From Piper betle (lineage: Eukaryota; Streptophyta; Magnoliopsida; Piperales; Piperaceae), in the NCBI GenBank assembly GCA_033002965.1, contig JAURVB010014859.1, forward strand, positions 1 through 64,000: a stretch of 64,000 bases of DNA, written 5' to 3'. The notes beneath the pieces are model-generated. The model had not been told where the DNA came from. It saw only the letters and a list, made by a program, of their open reading frames with translations, and made no database searches. The translations under genes and the position numbers were made by a program. Positions 25,370-38,299 of the stretch are shown one piece after another; positions within the stretch are counted from its first letter, which is position 1; each line of letters begins with the position of its first letter.

Positions 25370-25460
25370 GAGTCTAAGTAAGTAAATACAAACCCGGCCG
25401 ACGTGACGTGACACCCCTGCGTCCGAGTTCGAGTAAGTAAACACAAACCCGGGCCGAGTC
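25370..25460. repeat. Short direct repeat upstream of VHA-F
   Basis: GCGTC.GAGT..AAGTAAGTAA followed by ACACAAACCCGG occurs twice, 46 bp apart, in the leader/promoter region of VHA-F. Confidence 0.7.
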
Positions 25461-25679
25461 GGACTGCTTCAAACGCCATCTTCTTCTTCTTCGTGCCCGC
25501 CGGCAGATCTGCGCCGACCAAACCGAAAAAACAAGACAAAGGTTCGATCTTTGCTCCTCGGATGCATCCCTCCGTCGATTCGATTGTGCTACTTCATTTT
25601 CGCAAGATCTACTAATTGTTTGATCCCTTTTTTTGTTGAAGATTTGGATTGATTGTGGTGTGCTTTATGTTTCAGATCA

Positions 25680-28541
25680 ATGGCAAATCGGGCACAAATT
25701 CCTACCAGTAACTCGGCTCTCATTTCTATGATTGCCGACGAGGTGCGCTTCTTCTCGTTGTTGTTGTTGTTCTTTTTTCGGTGTGCTTGCCTTCATTGTT
25801 TATGGCGCGCTGATAAACGAAATAAATTTGTTGGTTCGGTGTGCATAAGGGTTGTATGCTTTTCATTATGTATAATTCTACAATTCCATGGAAGTTTAGG
25901 ATTTTGCAAATATGCTTGTCAGTCTGTGTGTGGGTGGAAATTCAATTTTACTTAGGGCATATATGCTGGAGTTTGCTTAAAAAAATTCTTCTCTCTCTTT
26001 TTTTTTTTGTTAAAAAAGTTAGTATTTTAAATAACCTATTTGATTGATATAAGATACAAGCATAATTGTCAAAATAGAGTTGTTGCTAATAGAGTTCAAA
26101 TGCTGTACCATTTTTCAACCTAAGCTAAATATGATGTATATTAGTCTTTAAAAATGATTACCATTCAATCAAGTGTTGTCATCCTTGATTGAATGCGGAA
26201 TAGAAAGAGTTTGATTTGTCCGTCTTTAATAGTAATAATATCCCGATCAATTGTCATATTTGTTTGGTCGAATAAGCCCAAGAATTGTTAGTGATCGATG
26301 TGAAATGTCTTGTATTCAACCTGTTTGTTTCTCTGAATAACTGGTTAGTGTTTAGTTTGCTCCTAAAGTATAAGTATATAGTCGGCGATTTCTTTTGCTG
26401 ATTATCATCTTTCTAGTCCTATGCTTGCATCTCAGAAGATTTGATTTTCATATTTTCCTGTCTTTGATTGAACTGAGTTTATGCCTTATGCTGATGTAAA
26501 TTAGTTAAGTCAAATTTAAGCATTTTTCTTTTCCTTTGATAGGACACCGTGACTGGATTCTTGCTAGCTGGTATTGGGAATGTAGATGTGCGCAGGAAGA
26601 CTAACTACCTTATCGTGGACTCAAGTATATTTAGATCCTGGATACTTTTACTTCTTTAACTACTTAGGATATAGTGGTTAAATTTTTCTAGTTCTTATTT
26701 TAAAGTATATTCTTGGTAGGAAATTTACTTATGTGGCCCCTTGATCTTTAGTTGATCTAAATAAGTAATGATAGGCGGTCATAATCTTTTATTTCATAGC
26801 TTTCGTTGTCGGAAATGGGCAAGCTTGGATGTATTGAAAAGACGATAAATTCACATTTTTTAGTTGCATTTCAGAATGAACAATGAAATCTTAGATGTAT
26901 TGAAAGACATAATAAATTCACATTTTTAAGTTGATTCTCAGAGACAACAGTGAAACAAATTGAAGATGCTTTTAAGGAGTTCACTAGCAGAGAAGATGTG
27001 GCAATTGTGTTGATCAGCCAATATGTAAGCATCACTTGTTTCATGTTTAGGAATTAAATTCCATTTTTTATTTTGAATTTAATATTTTTTGACGCCATAG
27101 CTAGTGAGTGTAAATTGTAATTCCTTGTGGGTGGGTAAAAATTTGCTGACATAAATAAATAGTTCTGTTATTCAGTTTTGGAGAAGAGATCAATTGATTG
27201 TGAATTGAAAGCCTCTTGTCCTTCTTCTCGAGGTCCAATTCTACCTCAACTGAGATCAGCTGCTTCCTATCTACTTTTTTCTCCTTTGTTCTTCATGAGT
27301 TCATTGTGGAATCAGCATAGTCACAACCTCACTCAAGGGGTTTGTAACACACGTTATGTAGATTGATGAGGTGCGTTTGTATGTGTACACTAAACATGTG
27401 CAGATATCATGTTCAAATGTGAGCATCGGTTTAGTTGGTACGTAATTAATGAATTGTCTATAGGTAGAGTAAAGATGCTATTAAAAATGACTTCTTGTAG
27501 TTTGGCTCATGAGGGGGAACAGCATCTAGTTTTTTGTAGAATGCTGCAGTTGGTTCTTAGTGTGAAAGAATATCAGCCTACAAAATGTAGTTGTAGCTGT
27601 CCAAGGATCATTTCATAGATGATTTCTTTATCTAGCCATCCATAGTTTATATTAATTGTGTAAGGGAAGTCCTTGAAAATGGTGACAACTTATGCCACCT
27701 TCATGGGCTAAGAATTTGGTGATTGTCAGAACCTTATAAATCAAACTACCTATCAGTGTCGTGGATCACCCAGTCTTCAAGTCCATTATCAAATATGTGG
27801 AAGTTTTTCTCTTGTTGTCTTAGAAGTTTAAATGCAAAGATTATGTTCCAGTGACACTTTTTGATTCTTGCTTTATTTGTGTTTGATCGATAACCTTTGG
27901 TATGTACAATGCATAAAATGGTTTAGTGAAAGAGAGTTGAGTTAGATTTTTCCAAAAAGATTGACTGATTTTTGGTAACTTTACTATGCACTTGCATTTT
28001 TTTTGTGCGCTACAATGTTGGAAGGACTAGGGAAGGGATGTTTGAAATTTCCTGTCATTCTTTTTTTGCCAAAACTTCCTGTCATTCTTTGGTTTGGCTG
28101 CCACCTAAGCAAGCTAAGTTATGTATACCGGTGTGGAACCTAATAGGGCATCCTGCAGCACAAGGTGTAGGTTGTAGCTCTAAAATATATAAGTTAATAT
28201 TTTCTAAGTTCGTTCATTCACTTTGTTCTACTCCTTCAGTGATTGTTATCTACTGATAGATATCTTGCACTGTTGGTTTTTTATAAACGAGGTGGGTGGC
28301 GTAAGGAAATGCGTCTAGCCATCAAAATTTGCCATTTATACTTTTGTGGATTCTGAAGTTCATCATTTTGTTTCAGGTTGCAAACATGATCCGATTTTTG
28401 GTTGATAGTTACAACAAGCCAGTTCCTGCAATTCTGGAGATTCCATCCAAGGACCATCCATATGATCCTGCTCATGATTCTATTCTTTCAAGAGTCAAGT
28501 ATTTGTTCTCTACAGAATCAGTTGCATCTGGGCGGAGATGA
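25680..28541 (+). CDS. VHA-F: V-type proton ATPase subunit F, 4 exons
   Basis: Subunit F of the V1 sector of the vacuolar H+-ATPase, part of the central rotor stalk that couples ATP hydrolysis to proton pumping at tonoplast and endomembranes. Exons 25680-25742, 26543-26624, 26942-27024 and 28377-28541 join in frame to exactly 130 residues, the normal plant length. Seen: the conserved core [20 protein letters not shown], the FVHA-F hallmarks [20 protein letters not shown] (with V for the first I) and [11 protein letters not shown], and the monocot-like end VASGRR. All introns are GT-AG. The ATG lies at the start of the conserved N-terminal block. The third intron (27025-28376) is the longest at 1.35 kb and contains no recognised insertion. 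It is convergent with nothing nearby and stands alone between repeats. Confidence 0.97.
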
Positions 28542-28559
28542 ATAGCTTTATATGTGAGC

Positions 28560-29570
28560 TTTCTCTTGTTGAATTAAGACTTATGTACATGTGTTTTCCG
28601 TTACCATGGTATCTTGAACCATGATCGAATATGCTGTCCTCGAGGTATCAGTATGTTGCAGCTTGAAAATTTATGGGGGAAAACAAAAAAGCTATTAAAC
28701 TTGTATCTACCTACCCGAATAAAGCAATAAAGAGGATTGGCTTCATTTTATGTTCTATAGACAATGATCTATTCATTCATTCCCTAGTGAAAATTTTGGA
28801 TGAAGAAACAGACTCTTACTAATCTATTGTTCTAGTTAGAAACATTGTCTGACCACTACTGTTGATATACTTCTACCAAGCCTTTGCTGTTTGTGCAGTG
28901 AACAGTAAGTAATTGATTTGGTTCAAATTAGCCGTATTGTTGTCTTCGCTTTGATAAAAAGAGCTGTATTGTTGTCGAAAACTCTTAAACAATTGCCCTT
29001 ATTCTCACTGTTATCTTAATCATCTCTCATTTTTAAACCCAGAAAAGTTTCATCGTGACGAAGCAAAAGTTATTGAGGAAAGGTATTAATTGCTTAGTAA
29101 AAAAAGGTATTAATGACAATGCTTGAAGTATTAAGAGAGTAGCTGCACCTTCCACCGAAGGTTGAAAAGAGATGGTAGAATAACTGGGGAAGAGAAGCCC
29201 AGAAAACAGGAGTTACAGAAAGCCTATGTCCGCTATATTCTATTAGGATCCAAATCAATTGTGTTTGTTTGTAGAAAGGTGAATCTTAAATGGGCAACTT
29301 TAAGTTCTTGAGATTTCAACGGAGGAACCTTACAATTTTATTATTTCAAAGTTTTAGTGGGTCATGACTATGAGTAACGGCCAAATCATGCTATGACAAA
29401 AGTGGCCATGTTAGTGCTGGGCTGCCAACCTCATATGCATCGTTTCAAAGCTGTCTGGAACAAAAACAATGTTGAACAGTGAAGCTTTCTTTTGATAATT
29501 TGCTGTCTCGTGCAGAACCCATGTGGGATATCAAAACAATATCTAGTGGGGTTGTTTATTGGACGAGTTG
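28560..29570. other. 3' flank of VHA-F and intergenic DNA
   Basis: Presumed 3'UTR, then low-complexity DNA. No further gene recognised. Confidence 0.5.
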
Positions 29571-29679
29571 AATAGAGTGTTTATTAGTTAAATATGATTA
29601 TATAAAAACTTAAAATATGATTATATAAATTTATTAGTTAAATATGATTATATAAATTTATTAGTTGAATAGAGTTTTT

Positions 29680-30110
29680 ATTAGTTAAAAACTTAAAACT
29701 CACTTCATTTGACTTGGAAATTGAGCCGAGCCAATTAATAGTTAAATTAATTCGAGTTTAAATCAAGTTTGAGATAATTTAATTTATATTTTACTAATAT
29801 GCATAATTCATACTAAAATTTTATTTTTAAATCAAGACATCTCAACTTAAATATGATTATATAAAAAAATTTAAACATGCATGTTTTTATTTATAATTAT
29901 AATTATATAATGCTCTTTTATAATTTAATTAAATTCCTAAAAAGAAATCTAATATGCATATGGTCAAAAATCTTATTTTTTATATGAATTACATAGAGAT
30001 GAGGAAGGAAAATACATGCTTAGTCTCAACTCATTTATCGTTCGATTAAGCTTCAGTTTGAGTTTTTCAAATCAAATATATGCTAAATTAAATTTAATCA
30101 TGCTTTGAAC
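29680..30110 (+). repeat. Dispersed repeat, copy 1
   Basis: AAATCAAGACATCTCAA, AAAGAAATCTAATGCA-like and TTTATAATTT.A.TTAAATT blocks occur in the same order and spacing at 51785-52200. TE class unknown. Confidence 0.6.
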
Positions 30111-30425
30111 AATTTTTATTTAATTTTATTAATTATTGGAAGATTCCTTTAACATTGTTTTAGTAGAGGGAATGAAACATGTTACATAGGTACATGGTTG
30201 GTAGTCTTCTAATTTGTTGGACATCCTGTGTCTCAGACAAATATGTTGTTTGATAATTGAGAAGTAGAGTTTTTCATGGCTGCAATGATGTGGTGCCAGC
30301 AAGAACATGAAGGGCTCTTACACCTACTCTTTGTTGACTCCATCCATACCTCCCTTTAATTCCTCTCTTAAATCAGCTTGTGAGTTATGTATAAACTATA
30401 GCACATCAAAGCGAGAATTTGCTAA

Positions 30426-30472
<47 letters not shown>

Positions 30473-31515
30473 CCATCACTTTCTTCTCTGTTCATCATCT
30501 CTATCTAGTTTATTAACATGTTTTTAATTGCTATCTTTATGTTATACTAAACTATATGAAGAGTTTTAAATTTTAGATGTTGATTTAATAGTGATGTTTT
30601 TAGTTTATGGGTAAAGCTAAGACAAATGTATAAGTTAGCAAAAGTCATTCATTTAATGCTGATAAATCTGCCAGCATATATGTTACATTTTGAAGAATCC
30701 ATGAATAATAATGGTAATTAAACTAGATTAATTTATGTTTTCCCTTGAGGCCAAGTCCATTAGTGATGTGTTTCTTAATTACTTCTTTTCAAGGCTTAAT
30801 AATAATATCGATGCTTAATTGCTTATTAAGTAGGCTTCTTAATTATATGAGAAAATTACAAAAAAAGTATCATGTTAATGGGAAACTGTTTGTTAATGAG
30901 CCATTTTTTTTAATTTTGTGTTCTAAATATTCGATTTAATTATCATTTACTTGAATTAAAAAAAATCCAATATGACCCATACATTGAATTGCATTACATT
31001 CATATTTGTTTTTCTTTTTCCTGTTTCTACAAAGCACTTCATATTTTCACAAAATCTGTCCTAAAAATTATTGTCTTATTCTATAACATATACTTTGAAT
31101 AACTAGCATTCATGTATATTATTAATTCGATAACAACACCTTATTTTGACTTTTAAAAAATTAAAATTTGAAGTTCCTTAAGTTTGGATTTGAAAAAATG
31201 TAAAATTTATATAAATTTTTTGTTAAAAAAATTTAATTCGATTGAACTGAACATATTAATTACTTACTAATTAAAAAGGAAAAAAATAAAAAGTGAAAAA
31301 TATATATACTATATTTAACAGAGGAGTTGGCCGTTTACTATTGAAAGTCTTGTCATTCCAAAAGAGACAACCAACCAACGAAGTCCAACTCCGACCCTAT
31401 CATCTTCAACACTTGTTTCTTCTCTTGAATCTCTTTCCTTTCGCTCTCTCACTTTTTACGACTCTTCCCATTTTTTGCTTCTAACTGTGTATCACTTGCA
31501 CTCAACGTGTAACAT
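30110..31515. other. Intergenic, upstream of WLIM1
   Basis: A (TA)n microsatellite of about 38 bp at 30431-30468. A CT-rich leader-like stretch lies at 31400-31470 just before WLIM1. Nothing else seen. Confidence 0.5.
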
Positions 31516-34083
31516 ATGCCTAGTATGGCCTTTTCTGGGACGACCCAGAAGTGCAAGGCCTGCGAGAAGACGGTCTACTTGGTTGATCAGCTTGCCACTG
31601 ATGGTAGAGTCTATCACAGGTCCTGCTTCCGGTGCCATCACTGTAAGGGGACTCTCAAGGTGAAAATTCATACATATATATACGCATGTGTTACATCCTT
31701 GTCTTTGATCTGTGCATGGGGTGTTTTAATTGGCTTCCTGGGAGGGTTTTCTTTTCTTTGTTATTGGATCTAATTTATCAAAGAGACACAGCATATCTGC
31801 TTCATGATGGTGTTCATATATTTGATGATATATATGCTTAATGAATCATGTCCTAGTATATTTTGTTTTCTTTGATTTTGATGTTCATCTATTTTTTATT
31901 TTCCTATTTTGATGTTTGAGTTGTCTCAATGAGTAGATTAATTCGCTGGTTATTACTTGGATCAATTTCAATTCTGTTATAAAATGTGAGACTATTGCTA
32001 ATAGTGTAAATCAAGTTGATTTTATGTAATTAACCGATTGATGATCCTTTATTACTATGTTAAGAGGCTTGACAAAGCTATAGCTTCTTTAAGAAAAGAC
32101 TCTAGAACTATTTTGCAGCAGCCATGTATTTGGTAATAAATTTTGTTTGATTTACAAAATTCAATTCTTGGTTGATTTTGTTGCTTTAGTCTAGTTTACT
32201 AGAAAAGAAAGGAAAATATTTGTAAACCCAATGAATGGTTTTTTTCATTCAATTTCTAGTACTAAACTAATTTGATTTTTTTTTTTTTGTAAATTTTTGC
32301 AGCTTAGCAACTATTCATCTTTTGAGGGTGTGCTCTATTGCAAACCTCACTTTGATCAGCTTTTCAAAAGAACAGGCAGCTTGGAGAAAAGTTTTGAAAG
32401 TGGGTGGTCTCTCTTAACTTTCTTTTAAACATTGATTATCAACCAAAGCTATGCCCAAGCTCAGAGATGACCTCTTTTTTCAGGCATTCCCAGAGTGAAC
32501 AAAGTAGATCGATCTGTTCATGAGGTACCACAATTATATAATTTGTATTTTTAATTTTACTTCCTTCGATGATTGAGATTGATTTCTAATGTAGATAAAC
32601 ATTTTAACATCCTGAAACTTTTTAGGGTCAAACCAACAATAGAGTTTCAAGTTTGTTTGCTGGAACTCAAGATAAATGTGTTGCTTGCAAGAAAACTGTG
32701 TACCCAATTGAAAAGGTCTGCTTCCAAATCCCTCCCTCTCTTTTCCTTCCAATATGTCACAAACACAAGTTAGATGATTTATGTTTACTTATGAGCTCAT
32801 TATGACCATTGAAGCTTACATTGCATGTCAACTATTACTTATATTCCAGCTGATGAAGAGTATGAGGTGAATTTTGATTAGACAAATGACATTGGTAATT
32901 TCGCAATACAATAATTAAGTGTCAACTTGTGTCATCTTTAAATGAGAATGTCTGTAAATTGACATGCTTGCTACATACAGCCAAAGTTTTGATTAACTGT
33001 TAGTTTGGTACTTAGCAATTTAAGGCCTAATTTTTACCTCAAATTTTGCTGTTCACTGGTTTCTCCCCAGGTATCTTTGCTTGATGACAATGTATTATTC
33101 TTTCATTAACAATATCTCTCTGATGATGAAATTTTGTTTAATGTTTTATGATTCTTGGCAAGTATAGTCCTTGTTGTAACCATACTCTATGTCAGAAACA
33201 GTTATGTGGTATCCTCATCCTCGTTGTATATACTATAGTCCCACTAATCTGGTATGCCTACCTGTGAACTTCATCTATGCTTCATGGATCATCCCCAACT
33301 GCTTGCTCCGAAAATGCCACCTAATCTTCTTAGAAAGTATTTTCTTTTTGCAAGACTTCTATAAACTCAAAGCTCATATGAATATGGTTGCTCTGTTCTG
33401 AAAATTTGTTGTGTACTTAGCATGCTCTATATGCTGTATGCTTAATGCATGCTAAGATTAGATTCTGACCCAAGGGTGGTTGATTGCATCTTTTTGCAAG
33501 ACTGCCATAAACTCAAAGCTCATGAATATGGATGCTCCGTTCTGAAAATTTAATGTGCGCTTAGTATGCTCTATATGCTGTATGCCTAATGCATACTAAG
33601 ATTAAATATTGACCCAAGGTTGGTTGATGGCTTCTTTTGCAAGACTGCTATCAAGTCAAAGCTCATATGAATATGGTTGCTCCCTTGTGGGAAAAAATAT
33701 ATATATTGTATGCTTAGTATGCTCTATATGCTGCGTGCTTAATATATACTAAGATTAGATTCTGACCCAACGTTGATTGCTTGCAGGTAGCAGTGGATGG
33801 AACATCTTACCATCGACCCTGTTTCAGGTGCTCTCGTGGTGGTTGCAACATCAGCCCTTCAAACTATGTTGCACATGAGGGTCTTCTCTATTGCAAACAT
33901 CACCACTCTCAACTATTCAAGGAGAAAGGGAATTTTAGCCAACTTGGTAAGCAAGAACAGGTGCAAGTAGGGAACTTTAGCCAACTTGGTAAGCAAGAAC
34001 AGGTGCAAGTGATGACTGAGAACACTAAAGGGTTGAGTGAGAACATTGTATCTTCGGTAGAACTTGAACCTCTTGCCGGCTAG
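31516..34083 (+). CDS. WLIM1: WLIM1-type two-LIM-domain protein, 5 exons
   Basis: Plant CRP-like protein with two LIM zinc-binding domains. The family binds and bundles actin filaments and also enters the nucleus. Exons 31516-31659, 32303-32399, 32484-32524, 32626-32715 and 33787-34083 join in frame to 222 residues. LIM1 spans residues 13 to about 65 (KCKACEKTVY ... CFRCHHCKGTL ... LYCKPHFDQLF). LIM2 spans 112 to about 164 (KCVACKKTVY ... CFRCSRGGC ... LYCKHHHSQLF). The linker RTGSLEKSFE and the LIM2 segment SPSNYVAHEG place it with WLIM1 rather than WLIM2/PLIM2. The family usually starts MAF, so the second in-frame ATG at 31525 may be the real start. The C-terminus carries a recent 14-residue tandem duplication (33928-34011), and the last intron has triplicated sequence upstream of its acceptor. 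Confidence 0.95.
33340..33786. repeat. Triplicated intron segment next to the last WLIM1 acceptor
   Basis: CTTAG.ATGCTCTATATGCTG starts at 33416, 33560 and 33713 (periods 144 and 153). Each unit ends in GGTTGATTGC...TTGCAAG or the true acceptor TTGCTTGCAG. Confidence 0.9.
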
Positions 34084-35100
34084 ATGGTGTATCTCTTTTT
34101 CCCCTGATAAGAAGCTTGAATGGGATGGGCCTCTGTGTTCTGCAATGTACTATGTGTTGAATTGTGCAGTGAGATATGGCTTGCTTCCAAACAGTGATTC
34201 AACTTGTGAATGTTTCCATTGTCTTTCATAAGATATGAATTTGGTACAACTGATAATGAAGAGAAATAAGAGATGGGTTTTTGGCTGGGATCAGAAACTT
34301 CGGTTTTTTTATGCTGTAGTGTGTTTGTAATAAACTTTTTTCTGAGTTAACTTCAACTGATCAGTTGATGGGCCTTGATATATAAGCTTCTATTTTCTGA
34401 TGCAGTCCATGCTTGTCTTTAGTGATTGAGGAAGTTAACAAGGTTTTCTTCATCAATTCTTGGTGTTCGGGTAAGTAAATTTTTTCAAAAATCAACAGCG
34501 ATGTTTGTGATTAAATTTCCAAAGATAGGTGCTCTTTAGTACTTAATTGGAACCTATGATGTAACCCACTGTTCAACTAAAGTCTAACAATTCTATATGA
34601 TTGAATGAAAAACTTCGATCACGTCAGCAAATAAGCATAACAATCAAGAAGCAATGCTAAATAAATGAATAAGTAAACACCTTAAAGAAATTACTAAAAA
34701 TCAAATACGCAACACAACTCATGAATTACAAGAAATAAATAAACAAATAACTAGCTAACATGAATAATAATAAATAAAAGATGAATAGCAGACTAGAGAA
34801 GAATAATTATAAAGAAACAAACAAGTAAATAAAAAACAACGGAATATGAGTAAGAACAAGTAAATAATGAATAGATAAATACATAAGCTAATCATGAATT
34901 ATGATAAATAAATAAATAAATATGCATCTTAACATGAATGACGATGAATAAATAGCTAAATAAATGACTAAACAAAAATAATGATAATAGATAAATGAGT
35001 AGACAAGTGAATAAATAAATAGACAACTAAATACAAATAAATAAATAACTAATCACTAATAATAATAATGAGAAAATAAATATCGAAAACGGATAAGAAG
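34084..35100. other. WLIM1 3' flank and AT-rich DNA
   Basis: 3'UTR-like sequence, then 34640-35080 made almost wholly of AATAAATA-type low complexity. No gene. Confidence 0.5.
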
Positions 35101-35450
35101 GTGACAAAAATGGGTTTGATGAGTCAACCAGGCAAGTCAAGCAGACTGGACTGAGTTGGCTCGGGGAGTATGCAAGAACAGGTGATCAGACCAAGTCAAC
35201 TTGAACGAGTTGAGCAAGGCAGGCAAACAAGGTCACAGGTAGGGTTGCTAATTGAGTGAGCCAGCTCGTGAGCATTTAGTGTTCGGCTCAGCTTGACTCG
35301 ACTCAAAACTCGACATTTAAATGCTCGACTCAAATTCGAATCTTACGAGCCGAGCTTGAGCAAGGTCGTGTTCGACTCGACTCGACTCGGCTGTAACTCG
35401 AACTCGACTCATAGTTTGACTCGAACTCGATTCGATAAAATAATATAATA
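35100..35450. repeat. GACTC/GAGTC-rich degenerate repeat
   Basis: Short-period words CGACTCGACTCG and CTCGAACTCGA dominate. Similar sequence recurs in several repeats here. No gene. Confidence 0.5.
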
Positions 35451-35719
35451 ATATATTTTTTATATTCCATTTTTAAATTTATATATATATATATATATGA
35501 AATATAATAACAAAGAAGTAAGATAGTTGAGATGGTGAAGTATTCACCTTGATAACTTCAAGGTTGTAAGGTTGTCGGTTGTGGGTTATATAATTATTAT
35601 TTATCAAATTATTTAATGAAAATTTATCTATAAATTTAGAATTTATTTCTTGGCCCAAAACCACCGTGCCTAATCATTAGAAAACCTAAAAACTACCCAA
35701 ATCCAAAAAAACCGATTAT

Positions 35720-36012
35720 CTCTTCCACCCGCTGCCATCAGACCTGGTGCACTACATCCTACTCCTCAACCGAGGACGTAGCCTTCATCGTCCAAGTCCG
35801 CAGAGCCAAGCCAAGCAACGCCACCATCGTCTTCATTAAAATCAACAAAGTTGAAGCTCAAGTAGCGTGGATGACAGACAAACATCTGAACAGGCTACGT
35901 GCCTCTCTTGAGGAGGAGGACCTGGTACACAGATCGATGGGACGTGGAAGGCTAGCGTATATGAACTCTGTTTCAAAAACGCCAATCCTAGTTACAATAA
36001 TAACACCTAAAT
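35720..36012 (+). pseudogene. Open coding-like fragment of unknown family
   Basis: A frame open for about 95 codons reads SSTEDVAFIVQVRRAKPSNA, then IKINKVEAQVAWMTDKHLNR. It has protein-like composition but no upstream ATG near its start and no downstream exon I can join. I do not recognise it. Confidence 0.25.
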
Positions 36013-36059
36013 AACAAGTATTAACTACTATCAAACCCAAATTAACATTAGCTAATCAG

Positions 36060-36450
36060 AAACGCCTACCACCGATGGCGAGCAGCTAGTCCGGCTCCAA
36101 ATCCATGGATCATAGCAGCAATTAAGAATAATCAAGACAGATGAACATAATATGCAGCATTCACTTACAAATTTTTACAGTCAAGATCATCAAGATTCCA
36201 CCTACCATGAAAAGAAAACTTGCTTGATGAAGATAACATGCAGCATTTACTTAAAAAATTTTACACTCAAGATCATCAAGATTCCACCTACCATGAAAAG
36301 AAAACTTACTTGTCATAAGAAGATAATCAAGACGGATGAAGATAATATGCAGCATTTACTTAAAATTTTTACAGTCAAGATCATCAAGATTCCACCTACC
36401 ATGAAAAGAAAAACACATACCTGATTCAAATTTACATATCATTCAGTTGT
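36060..36450 (-). pseudogene. Rearranged MAPKKK debris: exon-1 tail plus last-intron repeat, triplicated
   Basis: 36072-36106 matches the end of MAPKKK exon 1 at 20300-20335 (GATGGCGAGCAGCT and TCCAAATCCATG). It is followed at once by sequence like the last MAPKKK intron at 15790-15900 (AAGACAGATGAACA, TTTTACAGTC.AGAT, GAAGATTCC-like). The block TTTACAGTCAAGATCATCAA then occurs three times. All exons between are absent. Confidence 0.65.
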
Positions 36451-37900
36451 AATAAGTAAAAAGGCATGGATGAGGACTATGTTCCATTGATCAGAGAAAC
36501 TTGCAGGGCGAAATCGACCAATTTAAGGAGGAGGAGGAGGTGTTTAGTTGGAGAGAAATTGAGATTTCAAATTTCAATGGCTGTTCTTAACCGACTTACT
36601 TTGATCGTTTTTATGAAGTCAGTATCGTATCTAACCCTTTCTATTTATTTCTCTCCCCCTCAAATCCTTAACCGACATACCAATCATTTTGTACTTTATA
36701 TATAAATATTTTGTCTTAAATAAATAAAAATTGCACTCCAGCATGTTCTTAATAGTAAATAATAATAATAATAATAATAATAATCATCGATTACTATCCT
36801 ACATCTGACTAAATATTATTATTTATCAACTTTCTTACATTGCATTGAAGGGGTTGTGATTTTTTCGCTTTCATCATCTTCTAATCTTGTAGTTGATATT
36901 GATCTCACAATAAATTTTGAAGGGACCATTAATATACTTACTTAATTTAAAGTTATTATTATTATTATACTACAACGAGATAAAAATTCGAAAATTTAAA
37001 TTTACTTATTATCATTACTCGAATTGATGTTAGCTATGTAATAATAATGCATATTTGAATTAAAATTTCTACATTATTTAATATTTTTAAATATTTATTT
37101 ATTTACTATTATTTGTTATTAGGAAAAAGAGTATAATTTTATCAGAATTAAAAATCTTTAAAAAATAATAAATTCAATTTTTTGCTTTTTAATAGCTGTT
37201 CAATTAAGATTATAAATTGTTCTTAATATAAAACTAAAACTACTAATTCTTTACGAGATATGCACTCTGTGAATTTGTAATGAGGTTCGTCTTAAAGGGC
37301 GACGTTGATAACTTTCTGAGGACGCAGGCTGGGGAAGACGCTCCAATTCCAACACTTTCCATGGGGGGTATTAATGCACATCAATAGATGTTAATTGGAA
37401 ATCAATGGTGTTCATTCCATTTTTAGGATCTCAATTCCCACCACCAAGCTCACAAGTTATAGAAAATTTGCTGTATGCAAGTAGTAATGGGTTTGGGTTG
37501 GCTATTGATGGAATTTGACTATATCTGAACCTGAAAATTCGAACCCCGACCAAAATTTAAAAATAATATTTATTTTATTTGCCGTATTTATATCCGACTC
37601 GAATCCGCATTATTTAAATTCGACCCAATTAATTAAAATAATATAAATAATATAATTTTAATATAAAAATAAATTAAAAATAAAATATGTTATTTTAAAA
37701 AATTTTAAAATATAATTTTATAAAATATCAATTATTTGGATCGAATTCGGATCAGATTCGATCTAAATATTTTTGATATATTATATATTCAAAAAGTCCA
37801 AACTCGAATCCGATCTGAAACTATTTCGGATCGGATATAAACAGGTCAAATTCTTTCTTTTTAAAAAACTAAAAGGCGCATGTTAAAATTTATTAATAAA
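36450..37900. other. AT-rich intergenic DNA
   Basis: (AAT)n at 36760-36784. 37540-37840 has ATCCGACTCGAATCCG-type words shared with 10260-10460. No gene. Confidence 0.5.
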
Positions 37901-38299
37901 TTATTTTGTATATTATTTTAATCAATGAACTATATTAAATTCCATTAATAGTACCTTTAGACGAAGAACTTGTGCAAACACTTTGGTGTATTTCATATTC
38001 ATCTAGTCACTTGATGTACCATGCTTCTTCCAAGTATTTGGTATTCAACCGTAATGCTAGATGAGCCTATACCTAGTCTGCATTATTTTTTGTATACGTT
38101 TACTGTGTGACTGTGTTGTAGCACAAAATGGTTCCAGATTTAGTGCTCGTCTGTCATATACTTTTTACGTGATAAACAATTATTTGAATTATTTTTCGCA
38201 TCTTATTTTACATTTATGCTATTAGTTTACTTCTTTTGTAATATTATTGTTGCTCATGTCACTCCTGGTTTAGTCGCGACGTTTGCATCATGGTTTGCG

